Source of the DNA: Sthenelais limicola
Lineage: Eukaryota; Annelida; Polychaeta; Phyllodocida; Sigalionidae
Direction of reading: 5' to 3'
Length of the DNA: 64,000 bases
Assembly (NCBI GenBank): GCA_942159475.1
Contig: OW804096.1
Location: 125,168,941 to 125,232,940, forward strand
Shown here: one piece after another, positions 50,543 through 61,120 of the stretch
Numbering within the stretch: the first letter of the stretch is position 1
How the letters are laid out: each line of letters opens with the position of its first letter
Position numbers and translations under genes: made by a program
Notes under the pieces: model-generated
What the model saw: only the letters and a program-made list of their open reading frames with translations
Databases searched by the model: none
What the model was told of the DNA's origin: nothing

Positions 50543-51999
50543 ATGCACTGGTCAATGCTCCTTCTATCATAGATAATGATACTGGACCATCTGTTTGACA
50601 GGTATAGGCGACGGCTGTAAACATTCTTGAAGGATAGAGCCTTTTTTCTTGTAATTTGCTTAATCATATGATAATGAATAAAGAAAGATGTTTGCCTGCC
50701 CTACCTGAAGCTCCACCGGTGACGACTGTACCTGACTTTCAATTTTTGGAATGGCTCCATGCTGATTTGTGTTTGCACTCGAAACAGCTTTTCAACAGTT
50801 TATTTTCGGAGGATGTTGAAAGAAAAAATAGCATAGATTTTTCAAGAATTTTAAGGTTCCCTGACACTTGGAAATGAGTCTTATGGCCAGGGCTTCTGAT
50901 AATAATAAATAGCGCGAAGCAATTCCCTAGCGTAATGAGCCTAATTTCATGCAGTGAAAGTTTCACTGGGTGCGATAACACATATTTTTATTGCATGTGT
51001 ATGAGAAAAATCCGAATTGTGTTTTCTTTTAGATTTTAGCTTCTTCATGACGATTCAAATAAAGGTTTATATTTCAATATCCTTCTATGCTAGGGGCTTG
51101 ACCTCCTTATCACATAATTACGGCTATATATTTGCTGGACACATTTAATGTTGAAGAAAAAGGTTTTTAGTGTCCCATTTATACACTGTTATCAGGAAAC
51201 TGATCAAACTGTGACCTTGACCAAGTCTGTGACCTTGACCAAGGTCAAAGTTAGCTTTGTGAGCCCAGCTTTGTTACTGGGCTTTGGATCGGAGCCGATT
51301 GAGACAGGGTGGCTAGGTTTGCTGTAGTTTGTCTAGAGTTGCAGAAGTTTATAACCCTTCAATATGACAATAGAATCGAAGTTTATTAAGTTATGTCCCC
51401 ACTTGTTACCTTTCAATACTGGATGTGAAGAATCCATCAAGTGCGGGCAGTGTTTTCATCTGCTCCACACAAAAAAACGGCGAATGAGCCATTCTGTTTC
51501 CACTGAATAAAATGGCAAAAAACAACAACTGAGACGGGCCCATCGTTTTCCCCTGCCCTACCGTTGTAACTGTGACCTAAATCGTGACCTCCGTTTTTTT
51601 GGCTCATTTACATACTTTTGGGCATGCGCACTGAGACATCAACAAGTCGGAGCGGCGTGTTTCAATATCGAGAAGAGAATGGAGAGGTTTTGCTGATAAT
51701 AAACCAACTAGTTATCTGTCTTGTGGAGCACATCCTCTCCCAAGAATCTACCGTAAGCACCACAAAACGTTACTGATTAAGGCCACATATATATGACAGG
51801 CGTTGCTTGAGTATTTTGTCTGGGCAAACTAGAGAACTTTCTACTACCCTGATTCTAGCACGTCCAATTGACAACCTAGTATACACTGCTAATATACTCG
51901 GTTGTCTGAGATGGCTAGGTCAAAGTCATCTAATATGACATTGAAGTACAAATAATAGCAACATTTCACTCTGTTCTAAACGTTGGTTAAATCCAATTT

Positions 52000-52480
52000 A
52001 CATATACCAGCCTGTATCTTGGGCACTATTTATCCCTAGGCTACACAATTTAAGCATATGATGGGGCTCTGAGAGCATTTCCATTAGACATCTTATCAAT
52101 GATCTTTGACAAGCCTGAAATTTGGGTGAAAGTTTTAGTAATTGATACATATCTCTGGAACTATTTATCCCTTGACTACACAATTTAAGCAACTGATAGG
52201 GCTCTAAGAGCACTTCCATTAATCATCTTATCAATGACCTTTGTCTAGGTCAAGGTCACCATTTCCAAGGTCAAACCTGAAATTTAGATCTAAACCTTTG
52301 GCAATAGACCGTGTATGTATTCCTTGGCTATGCAATTGAAGCATGTGATAGGGTTCCAAGAGCACTTCCATTAACCATCTTATCAAGGACCTTCATCAAG
52401 GATAAGGTCATCATTTTCAAGGTCAAACCCACAATTCAAACCCTGAATTTTTAGCAGTAGGTATGTATCTCTGGAAGGTC
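52000..52480. repeat. Degenerate tandem repeat of about 140-160 bp with AAGGTCA motifs
   Basis: Three imperfect units, each with TATTTATCCCT-GG/GACTACACAATT-like sequence, then GATAGGG(C/T)TC(T/C)(A/C)AGAGCA(C/T)TTCCATTA, CATCTTATCAA(T/G)GA and a TCAAGGTCA or related motif. TGACCTTGACC(A/T) also occurs at about 43399 and 51220, so the unit belongs to a wider family. Confidence 0.6.
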
Positions 52481-52694
52481 ATCCTTTCTAAACCAGCTTA
52501 ATCTCTTAGCAGACTAATCACATCAACTAACTAGGTAGACAAAAACATCCCCCAAATAGATTTTTAGTAGATTCTGAAAAGAAGAAACCCACAATTAGGT
52601 CTGTCAACCCATGCATATCATATTGTTGCTGACGTAGAAGTCTGGTAGATCTAAATATTTTGGCAAATTTGTCATGTTCCTCATCCGTCATCTT

Positions 52695-52920
52695 CCATGT
52701 TGTAGAGATATGACCAATCGCAGAATGATGTATTTTAGTCTCATCGCTATTTGTGGTCATAATTACTCGAAGTCATCAAATATTATTTGGGAAGTAGAGG
52801 AAATCTAGCCTCAAATCTATAGAAGAACTGGTTACTACTAGAAGTAATGAGAAACAGGCGAAGTACGGTTTCTGATGTTTATTCGTCAATGACCAAAGCA
52901 GAACATGCAGGTCCACTCTA
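52695..52920. repeat. Interspersed repeat family C, copy 2
   Basis: Counterpart of 44320-44480, same orientation; the order of the shared blocks is kept with different spacing. Confidence 0.5.
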
Positions 52921-53198
52921 TTTATATAAGACAGGCTGAGTTCACAGCATAACATCATAGATCGAAAGTTTACATAATGCTGACGGCCTGATGGGCTGCC
53001 GTTTGACCTTATAACCTGCCGAAGGCTCACAAAGTTGTGAGTCCAAACTATACTGGTACAGTTCCAACGCTTGATACAGACACATATGAAAGGCAAACAT
53101 GCGTACTGCAACATTACTTCCTCCTCTCTGAATTCTTGTCTCTAAGAATTACGAGGAATGTAAAATGTTTTATTCGGTCACTAGGACTGCAACAGATG

Positions 53199-53300
53199 CC
53201 AAACCATTGTCTCTGGTTCTGCCAAAGGAATGTCTCTGGTTTCAGCCAAAGGGATTAAGGTTAATGTATCTGGTTTTGCCAAAGCACTGTCTCTGGATTT
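53199..53300. repeat. Short degenerate tandem repeat of about 24 bp
   Basis: Four units of the type CCAAAG(N)NNTGTCTCTGGTTT, one with an insertion of about 10 bp. Confidence 0.6.
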
Positions 53301-54474
53301 ATTGAAGCACACAAAACAACTATTGTATTTATGAAAAAGCTATATGTCAATATTCTCACGGTTCTCCCACAACTCACGGTACATAGTCTCTTTTAAGTTG
53401 GCAGAGTAGACAACCTTCCGATGTCCTGTGTCCGGCACATCTCCTGGCTCCTTGTGTTTCAATGTCAGGCTACTGAAATCGCTGACTTGCCAAGTCTGCA
53501 TCACTGTTCTGACTGGTGACAGTTTAATGACCTGAAGGTCGTATTACAAAACTGTCTTTCGTATCATTTTTACAAAATGTCCACTTCCCTTCCCCTCACC
53601 CGATTTCCCTTTCCTGGCACTAAGGATTAATATGCTGCTTGAGAATCTGGATAGATGGTCTCCTAGGCCCTCTGGCAGAAGTTACATATGTATGGTTGGT
53701 TATCATGAAATGGGGTCACTTGGGGCTATTTTAGGGTCAAATCTTAAATTCCTTGAAACTACAAATACTTCACATCATCGATTGTACACATGCTTAACAG
53801 TCCACATCGAAAATTGGGAACACTAAGCTTAACAACTCAACCTGTGGCAGCCACAATCAAGAAAAGCATCAATTGTCTTGTGTTGTGTTCCTTGGACATA
53901 ACATTGAAAGTTAGATGAATAACATTTTTGACCATATTCATTTGCCTTGGCTACACTAGATAAATGATGTGTTTCTGCAGGTATTAATTACCAAGGATAT
54001 AGGTTTACATAGCTTACGCCGAGGAGCAGTGGGGTATACATGTATATGACTGGCATTTCTGTTCCTGACATACAACTGCTAGGAGTCTGGTGTAGTGAGA
54101 CGGTGTTAAGATATCTGTCCACTCCATTGGAATATAGGTTTCAGCAGCCCTTTCAACCACTTCGTGATATCTAATATATAAAGCTCAAGAAGGGTTTTTT
54201 GTCAGGCATGTTCTTGGAATCTATGATGTTAACAACCATTTTTCTGGTCTGTACAGTTCTGTTGTCTCTTTCTAGAGGACAATATATATATGTGGTTTGG
54301 GAAATTATCTGGGTGAAAATGTGATTTTGAGGCCCTATTTAATCAGGATCTTTACACTCTATTTATAGCCTGGGAACGCCCCTGTTGGGAACTAGAAGAG
54401 GTTGAGGTCATACGTTTATGTCCCACCAACAGGATTCCCTAGCAATGCCTCCTGAGAGAGTCCCTAGCAACAGG

Positions 54475-54880
54475 AAAGAGAGATCAGAGGGGAAGGGGGA
54501 AAGCAAGGAAAAAGAGAGGGGGAGGTGAGGGGAGAGAGATCAGAGGGGGAGGGGGAGAACGAAGAAGCAGAGGGGGAGGGTGGGGGAAATCAGATACGGA
54601 GAGAGAGAATAGGATAGAGAAGAGGGGGAGGGGGAGAGAAAGACAGAATGGAGAAGGAGGGAGAAGGAAGGAGAGAATGAAAGAATCAGAGGGACAGGGT
54701 GGGAGAAATTGAATAGGGTGAGGGACAAGAGGATAGAGCGAGAAGAGCGGGGGAGAGAATAGAGCAGGGGAGAGGAGAAGGTGGGTAGGGACAGTGAGAG
54801 AGAGGGGAGAGGCAGGGGGAGAAAAGGAGGAGAGGCAGTGAGATAGGAGGGGAGAGAAAGTGAGAGGAAGAGGGTGACCT
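54475..54880 (+). repeat. 400-bp polypurine tract
   Basis: G and A make up nearly the whole plus strand, with an internal motif such as CAGAGGG(G)A(G/C)(A)GGGTGGG recurring at irregular spacing. It ends about 170 bp before the first LINE ORF. Long Pro/Ser/Leu-rich frames on the minus strand are by-products. Confidence 0.9.
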
Positions 54881-55050
54881 AGTATTAATATAAACTTCAT
54901 ACACACAAGCTCCTATCTTAACTCACTGATTTAGTTGCACCAGCTAGGTTCAAGACTCCATATTAGCCCCTCCAATCCATGAATGGTTAGAGCAGCCATA
55001 CAACATTGGATCATTGATTAATCTTTCTTCTAAAGTCAAAAACGGACGAG

Positions 55051-56295
55051 ATGCTTTTTGAGCGGGACGATAATGGGAAGATGGCGGCAGACCCCATAAT
55101 GGCGGACGAGTTGGGACTGGACGACTGGCCTGCTGGTGCCAAAACGGAGAAGACCAGGAACGATCTACTCAGGAAAAAGTTGTTAGTTCTCGACAATATT
55201 GTGAGAAATAACAGCTCTGAGTTGAACTTCCTAAGGTTGGAATTAGAGAAGGAAAAAAAGGAAAACAACAGACTAAAAAATCGATTGACACAGTTGGAAG
55301 CCAAATCAGACCGGGACGAGAAGGAGGTGTCAGCGGTCGCCGAACGAGTCGATGACACTGACAGACTCAAGCGATCGCTTAATGTGGTTGTGACAGGGCT
55401 TAACGAAGATGACGATGAGGATTTAAGAGAAAAGGTTGATGGTCTTCTCACTCACCTGGGGGTTGACTTTACAGCCAGGGATACCCTCCGAGCTTTTAGA
55501 CTGGGTCAGAAGCGTGAAGGAAAATCCAGGAATTTCATGATACATCTCCGTAATGCTGAGCAGAAGTCGGCATTATTCAAGAATGCTCACAAATTGAAGG
55601 TTGGTTTTGCAGGTGTATTTATCAACGATGACCTGTCAGTGACTGACAGAAAGAAGCAAGCTGATCTCCGGGGCCTTGCATATGTTGCTAGAAAGGTGGA
55701 CGGGTTCAGGTCAGTAAAAGTTCGTGGTCTCAACCTAACCATTAACGATCGCAAATACAAATGGGGCGAGTGGAACAAACTCCCAGTTAACGTCAATCTG
55801 AATGCCACCGCCATTGAAAACACTGGTGATGGAGGGATTGGCTTCAAAGGTGAGAGAGCACTTCTCTCAAACTTCAGTCCATGTCGTATAGTAGATAATG
55901 ATTCTGGATATGTGTACAAGACGTCAGAGGCTTGGTTCCAAGCGGAGAAAGCTCTGCATTTTGGTCAACCCGAGCTGGCGTTAACCATCGCCAACGAGTC
56001 ATGTCCGAGAAAATGTAAACAACTTGTACGAGATCTGCCGACGGACAATCCCGAATGGCAAACGAGGGAGGACGATGTGATGCTCCGGGTTCTCATGGCT
56101 AAATTCCGCCAGAATAAGAGTCATCGTGAATTTCTCCTCTCAACTGGAAATAAGCACTTGTATGAGTGCACGGAGAACAAAAAGTGGGGCGTTGGCAAAG
56201 ATATTCGCAACGCCAAACAAGTCACGGGGATTGCCGAAGGTTTCCGTAATGCCCTCGGAAAAGTACTTGAGGAAGTGCGCACGGTTCTCCGTTAA
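55051..56295 (+). CDS. LINE ORF1 protein: coiled coil + RRM-type + NADAR domain
   Basis: 414 residues in one uninterrupted frame. Residues about 45-107 form a charged heptad coiled coil (FLRLELEKEKKENNRLKNRL). Residues about 108-250 match the RRM and C-terminal region of L1/CR1 ORF1 proteins (LNVVVTGLNEDDDEDL, FRLGQKREGKSRNFMIHLRN, FINDDLSVTDRKKQADLRGL), implying trimeric RNA binding. Residues about 262-410 are a NADAR/YbiA-like domain: LLSNFSP (271-277), TSEAWFQAEKAL (291-302), a KFRQN block, LLSTGNKHLYEC, then KWGVGKDIRNA. Characterised NADAR proteins remove ADP-ribose from guanine in nucleic acids; whether this one does is inference. The usual SEH..Q is SEAWFQ here, with Ala in place of His, but the Glu is kept. 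The alternative start ATG at 55081 (strong context GAAGATGG) would remove ten residues. Confidence 0.85.
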   Translation: MLFERDDNGKMAADPIMADELGLDDWPAGAKTEKTRNDLLRKKLLVLDNIVRNNSSELNFLRLELEKEKKENNRLKNRLTQLEAKSDRDEKEVSAVAERVDDTDRLKRSLNVVVTGLNEDDDEDLREKVDGLLTHLGVDFTARDTLRAFRLGQKREGKSRNFMIHLRNAEQKSALFKNAHKLKVGFAGVFINDDLSVTDRKKQADLRGLAYVARKVDGFRSVKVRGLNLTINDRKYKWGEWNKLPVNVNLNATAIENTGDGGIGFKGERALLSNFSPCRIVDNDSGYVYKTSEAWFQAEKALHFGQPELALTIANESCPRKCKQLVRDLPTDNPEWQTREDDVMLRVLMAKFRQNKSHREFLLSTGNKHLYECTENKKWGVGKDIRNAKQVTGIAEGFRNALGKVLEEVRTVLR

Positions 56296-56330
56296 CTTCC
56301 GGAAAGTCATTTGTAAACAACACGCTGGCT

Positions 56331-57020
56331 ATGGCATCGTCGACATACGGAACTCAAATTAAGGTGAATATCTTCTCTGATTCACGCGGCAGAAAATTAT
56401 CTACCAAACTAAACCCCTTATGGACATTCCAAAATAAACTACCAGACTTCCACTTCAATGTGCATGTCTATCCTGGAGGTAAATTCAAACTAATCTGTGA
56501 CCGAGCTAGTGACTTCCTACAACTACACCAGTTTTCTATGATATTTCTCATGGCCGGAGTCTGTGACATCACAACTAAGAAAAAGGACAGATACGGAAAT
56601 AACATGTTCTTCTTTAATTGGGAGGCTTCCGACCCACTTGTGGAATTTATGAAATCAACTATCGCAACTAATGTTGGTAGATTACGAGGTCAGTACAAAA
56701 AAGCTCCAATAATAACATGCCCCATCATCGGGGCTGATTTGAAGAGGTTCTGTTCTAATTTTACTACCGAAAAACAGTCAATACTGAATGAAGCGATCAT
56801 TGTCATCAACAAACACATACAAGAAATCAACACAAATTTCCATGTCATCACTCCGTGGATTACACGCCAAATTCATATGACCAACGGAAGAACTGTCAAG
56901 TCTTGGAGGACGGGATCCATCAATCACAAGAACTCATTGACAAACAAAGTTGTACCTTATGGAGAAACGCTGAAGCGAACATATTATTCTTTATGGAAAA
57001 TGATTACTTCAAAGATCTGA
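56331..57020 (+). CDS. LINE middle ORF: SGNH/GDSL esterase-like protein
   Basis: 229 residues, ATG 35 bp after the ORF1 stop and in another frame, so translation probably depends on reinitiation or an internal start. IFSDSRGRKL (residues 14-23) resembles the SGNH block I with Ser18 as nucleophile candidate. VYPGGKF (46-52) fits block II, and FLMAGVCDIT (72-81) occupies block III, where GxND is usual and here reads AGVCD. Esterase domains of this fold are known in ORF1 proteins of CR1-group LINEs; here the domain is a separate frame. The block III Asn is absent, so catalysis is uncertain. The last 13 codons are included in the 278-bp duplication that follows. Confidence 0.7.
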   Translation: MASSTYGTQIKVNIFSDSRGRKLSTKLNPLWTFQNKLPDFHFNVHVYPGGKFKLICDRASDFLQLHQFSMIFLMAGVCDITTKKKDRYGNNMFFFNWEASDPLVEFMKSTIATNVGRLRGQYKKAPIITCPIIGADLKRFCSNFTTEKQSILNEAIIVINKHIQEINTNFHVITPWITRQIHMTNGRTVKSWRTGSINHKNSLTNKVVPYGETLKRTYYSLWKMITSKI

Positions 57021-57536
57021 CTTCTAGCCTATCTAGGTTTGAGTTTTCTAAAGCCTAGTTTGCCTGTGTGGTTTAGTCCCGGGTATTAACACTAGGACTA
57101 TTAGTTACCTATACACTACTACTATTCTTAAAGTAAGAAGAAAAGTAAATTAATAACACCTGTCTATGATAGCCTGTGTGGTTCAGACCCGGGTAATGAT
57201 AATATTCTATGATCGAACACCTATCTATGCTTGCCTGCGAGGTTCAGTCCCAGGAAAAATATTATTCTTTATGGAAAATGATTACTTCAAAGATCTGACT
57301 TCTAGCCTATCTAGGATTGAGTTTTCTAAAGCCTAGTTTGCCTGTGTGGTTTAGTCCCGGGTATTAACACTAGGACTATTAGTTACCTATACACTGCTAC
57401 TATTCTTAAAGTAAGAAGAAAAGTAAATTAATAACACCTGTCTATGATAGCCTGTGTGGTTCAGACCCGGGTAATGATAATATTCTATGATCGAACACCT
57501 ATCTATGTTTGCCTGCGAGGTTCAGTCCCAGGAAAA
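56981..57536 (+). repeat. 278-bp tandem duplication in the LINE spacer
   Basis: 56981-57258 and 57259-57536 are almost identical (a few substitutions such as GTTTGAG/GATTGAG). Each copy starts in the end of the SGNH-like ORF and holds three diverged versions of the element GCCTG(T/C)G(T/A)GGTT(T/C)AG(T/A)CCC(G/A)GG at roughly 60-110 bp spacing, six in all. Confidence 0.92.
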
Positions 57537-57934
57537 ATATGTCTAACTGTTACCTATCAACTATTATAATGAAAGAAAGGGTAGTCTAAACACCTACAAC
57601 TCTGTATAATAGTGATGCCGACGATGGCTTTGTACCCATGCCTTATGTACATTATTAGTTCGCATGATCTCTATGTAACGTCAGTTTTATTTTATTTTGT
57701 TTGTCTTATCTTATCTTATTCTAGTCTCTTGAGGATAGTCTGAAAAGACCTGTTAATCCTTCTAGTCCAAGTTTTAGTCATTTATTTGTACTTAGTGAGT
57801 TGTAGAGAGCGCCATTGACTCTCTACATATTTCCCTACTTGCTTTATTCATTATTGGGTGTGTACTCACATGCTTTCATCATCCTCATTATTATAGGTGT
57901 ACTGAGAACAATGTAATCCCTAGTTATATTTCTG

Positions 57935-60817
57935 ATGGGTGACAACCCAAACCCTGTAATCGATGGATTCAGTATCATAAATGTAAACGTCCGAGGACTA
58001 AAAACTAACCAATTTAATTTAAAGAATGCTATTAGCCCACTTAACCCTGATATCGTTATCTGTACAGAAACGTTCTTAACAAAATTTGACAGATCACTAG
58101 ATCATGAAATGCAAGGTTACAATGACATCTTGAGAAATGACAGAGCAGTACTAAACAATGATTTATCTACCAAAGCAGGAGGTGGTATTGGCTGCTACAT
58201 CAAAAAAGGTATAACATATAAAGCTGTACAAAATCTCAACAAATCAAATGCTAATATTGAAACATTGTGTTGCACCATTTTGTTTGAAAATAAGAGAAAC
58301 CTACATATTATAGGGGTCTACAGGCCTCCTGATGGAGATCGTAATTCATTCCTCCTAGAGCTTCATGATAACCTATCTTCATTTGATAATACCAACTGTG
58401 ATATTGTAGTAGCTGGTGACTTTAACATTAATATGTTTGAAACAGACAACCAATATGTTGTCGGATTGATTGATGTTGCTCATGAATTTGGTCTCACACA
58501 ACTAATTAAAGATACTACTCGGTATGATGTAAGAATAGATAGGGACTTAGTCTCAGAGTCTTGTATAGACTTAATCCTTTGTAAGGAAGATTATATCAAC
58601 TCTAGTGGTGTGATAGATGTATGGGTCGCCGATCACCTTATGACATTTGCTACTTTGAAAAAACAAAAATCTAAGAAGAAGAAGTGTAAAATAGTAGAAT
58701 ACAGAAACTATAGAAACTATAACTCTACTGACCTCATTAACGCAGTACGTTATACCGACTGGGACTGTGTATTGGCTATTGATGATCCTCAAAAATCTTG
58801 GGATCAATTTCTTTTTATGCTCACTAATATTTTAGACAATTTATACCCTGTAATGAAAAGAAAAATAACTCCCCCTAGGGAAAACTGGGTTACCGATGAA
58901 CTACTAATATCTATTAGAGATAAAGACAGAGCGCTACGTAAAGCAAAAAAATCAAGACGTCATGCCGACTGGTTGGCTGCTAAAAATATGAGAAACCATG
59001 TTACAAAACTATGTAGAAAAGCAAAAAGAAAATATTTGTCTAAATTAAGCAACGAATGTATAGACAATAGCAAAGATTTCTGGGCCTTAGTCAACCAAAT
59101 CCTACCCAAAAAATCAAAAAACAGTGATAGAGAACTGAATATAATAGACGGTCATTCAAATTTGCCTGTTCCTGTCACGGAAGTAGCAACAAAATTTAAC
59201 GATTTCTTTGCCTCGATAGGTGAAACTCTTGCTAGCCAAATTGATGCTCCGTGGAACTTCAGAGGGCAAGAATGCCAAAATTCAATTGATACCATATCAA
59301 CCTCCCCAGAAGAGATATTGAAGATTGCTAAGGAGATTAATACAAATAAATCCAGCAACATAAAACTTATAAAATCTATGGTGTTTAGAGATGTTTTTAC
59401 GGCGATTCCATCCACTCTGTCACATATCTTTAATAGAATCATGTCTACCTACTTTATACCTGACTCATGGAAAAGGGGCACGGTTAGCCCTTTGTTCAAA
59501 GGAGGTGATCAGTCGTGTATGTCGAATTATAGGCCTATCACACAACTACCTATCCAGTCGAAACTTTTAGAGAAAATTATCCACAGCAGATTGATAGAAT
59601 TTTTTGAAAACAACAATGTTATTTCTGATAGACAAAACGGTTATAGAAAGATGAGGTCGACTCTCGATACAATAGCAGACTTAACTGATGACATATTTAA
59701 TGGAAGAAACAATTGTGCCACAACCTATGCCGTATTCTTTGACCTGAAAAAGGCCTTTGATACGGTAAACCATCACATTCTCTTGTTAAAGCTAGAAAAA
59801 TACGGTATTAAGGGCAATTTATTGAACTTACTGCGCAACTACTTATCAAACAGAACCCAAGTCACCTCTTGTAATGGCACTTTGTCAACTGTTAAAAACA
59901 TCTCGTATGGGGTACCTCAAGGTTCCATATTAGGTCCTTTACTGTTTCTAATGTATATAAACGATGTTGAAGACTGTCTTGTGCACTGTAAGGTTAAACT
60001 ATTTGCTGACGACACTGTTATCTACTGTACTGAAAATAATGTTAACTCTCTAAATGCTAAAATACAAGTGGATGTGAATAACTTTTTCAATTGGTGCCAG
60101 GCCAACAAGCTCACACTTAACATATCAAAAACCAAATGTATGCACTTCAGAGGCCCGAGATCGAGAGTAGGTCATGTCGAACCAAACCTTTTTATAAATA
60201 ATACCCAACTAGAAAATGTAACAAATTATAAATATCTAGGCATCACGCTGGATACTGCACTGAAATATAACGTACAAGTTAGAGAAACCCACAAGAATGT
60301 CAGTCACAAACTTTATTTATTGAGAAGAATTGCCAAGATGGTTCCGAATTATGTCTTAATGAAAATTTTCAAGGCTCATATCTTACCTCTATTTGACTAT
60401 GGTGATGTTATCTATAGTGGATGTGTAGCGGGTGAACTGGACAGACTACAGATCTTACAAAACAAATGCTTAAAGGTGGCTCTAAAACTACCTAGGTTAA
60501 CTGACACTCTTTTTGTTCATCGCTTGGCCTGTGTGCCCAAACTAGACGACCGTAGAAAAGCTCATGTACTAAATTTTGCTTTTAAGAGGAGTAGAAAGCC
60601 AAACTTTCTCAACAATAACAACCGAAATACTAGATTATGGGATGGTCCTATTCTTTTGACACAGAGACCTAAATCTACTTCTTATGACTTTCACTATGTT
60701 CAAAGAAAAACAGCAATACTATGGAATAACCTTGATGCTGAATCGAGAAATATCGAATCTTATATAAATTTTAAGGCCTTAACCAAGGCCGAAAGCTTGG
60801 TACCATTGTACTTATAA
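57935..60817 (+). CDS. LINE ORF2: endonuclease-reverse transcriptase
   Basis: 960 residues, ATG 57935, stop TAA. It makes and inserts new cDNA copies by target-primed reverse transcription. The N-terminal endonuclease/exonuclease/phosphatase domain runs to about residue 240, with VNVRG, ICTETFLT, GVYRPPDG, AGDFN (GDFN at 161-164), a SCIDLI block and ADHLM (Asp233-His234). The reverse transcriptase has SNYRPITQLPIQSK, FFDLKKAFDTVNH (Asp603), YGVPQGSILGPLLFLMYIND (Gly659) and LFADDT with the catalytic pair Asp692-Asp693, then NKLTLNISKTKC and NYKYLGITLD. The C-terminal region has LPLFDYGDVIYSG and LQILQNKCLK. No RNase H or CCHC knuckle is visible. All key residues are present, so the enzyme looks functional. 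CR1/L2/Daphne-like placement is by motif style only. Confidence 0.95.
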   Translation: MGDNPNPVIDGFSIINVNVRGLKTNQFNLKNAISPLNPDIVICTETFLTKFDRSLDHEMQGYNDILRNDRAVLNNDLSTKAGGGIGCYIKKGITYKAVQNLNKSNANIETLCCTILFENKRNLHIIGVYRPPDGDRNSFLLELHDNLSSFDNTNCDIVVAGDFNINMFETDNQYVVGLIDVAHEFGLTQLIKDTTRYDVRIDRDLVSESCIDLILCKEDYINSSGVIDVWVADHLMTFATLKKQKSKKKKCKIVEYRNYRNYNSTDLINAVRYTDWDCVLAIDDPQKSWDQFLFMLTNILDNLYPVMKRKITPPRENWVTDELLISIRDKDRALRKAKKSRRHADWLAAKNMRNHVTKLCRKAKRKYLSKLSNECIDNSKDFWALVNQILPKKSKNSDRELNIIDGHSNLPVPVTEVATKFNDFFASIGETLASQIDAPWNFRGQECQNSIDTISTSPEEILKIAKEINTNKSSNIKLIKSMVFRDVFTAIPSTLSHIFNRIMSTYFIPDSWKRGTVSPLFKGGDQSCMSNYRPITQLPIQSKLLEKIIHSRLIEFFENNNVISDRQNGYRKMRSTLDTIADLTDDIFNGRNNCATTYAVFFDLKKAFDTVNHHILLLKLEKYGIKGNLLNLLRNYLSNRTQVTSCNGTLSTVKNISYGVPQGSILGPLLFLMYINDVEDCLVHCKVKLFADDTVIYCTENNVNSLNAKIQVDVNNFFNWCQANKLTLNISKTKCMHFRGPRSRVGHVEPNLFINNTQLENVTNYKYLGITLDTALKYNVQVRETHKNVSHKLYLLRRIAKMVPNYVLMKIFKAHILPLFDYGDVIYSGCVAGELDRLQILQNKCLKVALKLPRLTDTLFVHRLACVPKLDDRRKAHVLNFAFKRSRKPNFLNNNNRNTRLWDGPILLTQRPKSTSYDFHYVQRKTAILWNNLDAESRNIESYINFKALTKAESLVPLYL

Positions 60818-61120
60818 TGTCACTTACTACTCCTATTCTTCATCCATCACCTTTTCACTGTAGTTTTCTTATACCCACCTAGATAGCCCTATTTTTTTTC
60901 CTTGTGTATGCTACAAGTTATAGTTATGTTTTACCATCAGGTAATGGCCAATCATACCAGACCTAGTTTCACTAGGACTGAGGCTATTTCCTACCTCTTG
61001 TATACAGGTGATATCTTATGTATATTGACTTTGTTATGTTTACTTATACAAGATACATGTACTTGTTCCTGTATCGATTGACAAATACTCTTAATAAATA
61101 AAATAATAAATAAATAAATA

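Larger units (their letters stand above)
55051..61120 (+). mobile_element. Near-intact CR1/Jockey-group LINE with three ORFs
   Basis: The non-LTR retrotransposon contains ORF1 (55051-56295), an SGNH-like ORF (56331-57020), a 0.9-kb spacer with a tandem duplication, ORF2 (57935-60817) and a 3' tail of AATAAA/TAAATA units (61091-61120). No LTRs are present. ORF2 has an apurinic-like endonuclease and RT without an RNase H domain, as in CR1-related clades. The 5' end is not located; it lies between the polypurine tract (54880) and 55051 or just beyond. No target duplication was found. All three frames are open, so the copy is young. It lies between the two transporter paralogues. Confidence 0.88.

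Noticed and set aside
50656..50877. 73-codon open frame
   Set aside because: No recognisable motif and no supporting exon nearby.
54484..54906. 140-codon Pro/Ser/Leu-rich frame on the minus strand
   Set aside because: Reading of the polypurine tract complement; low complexity only.
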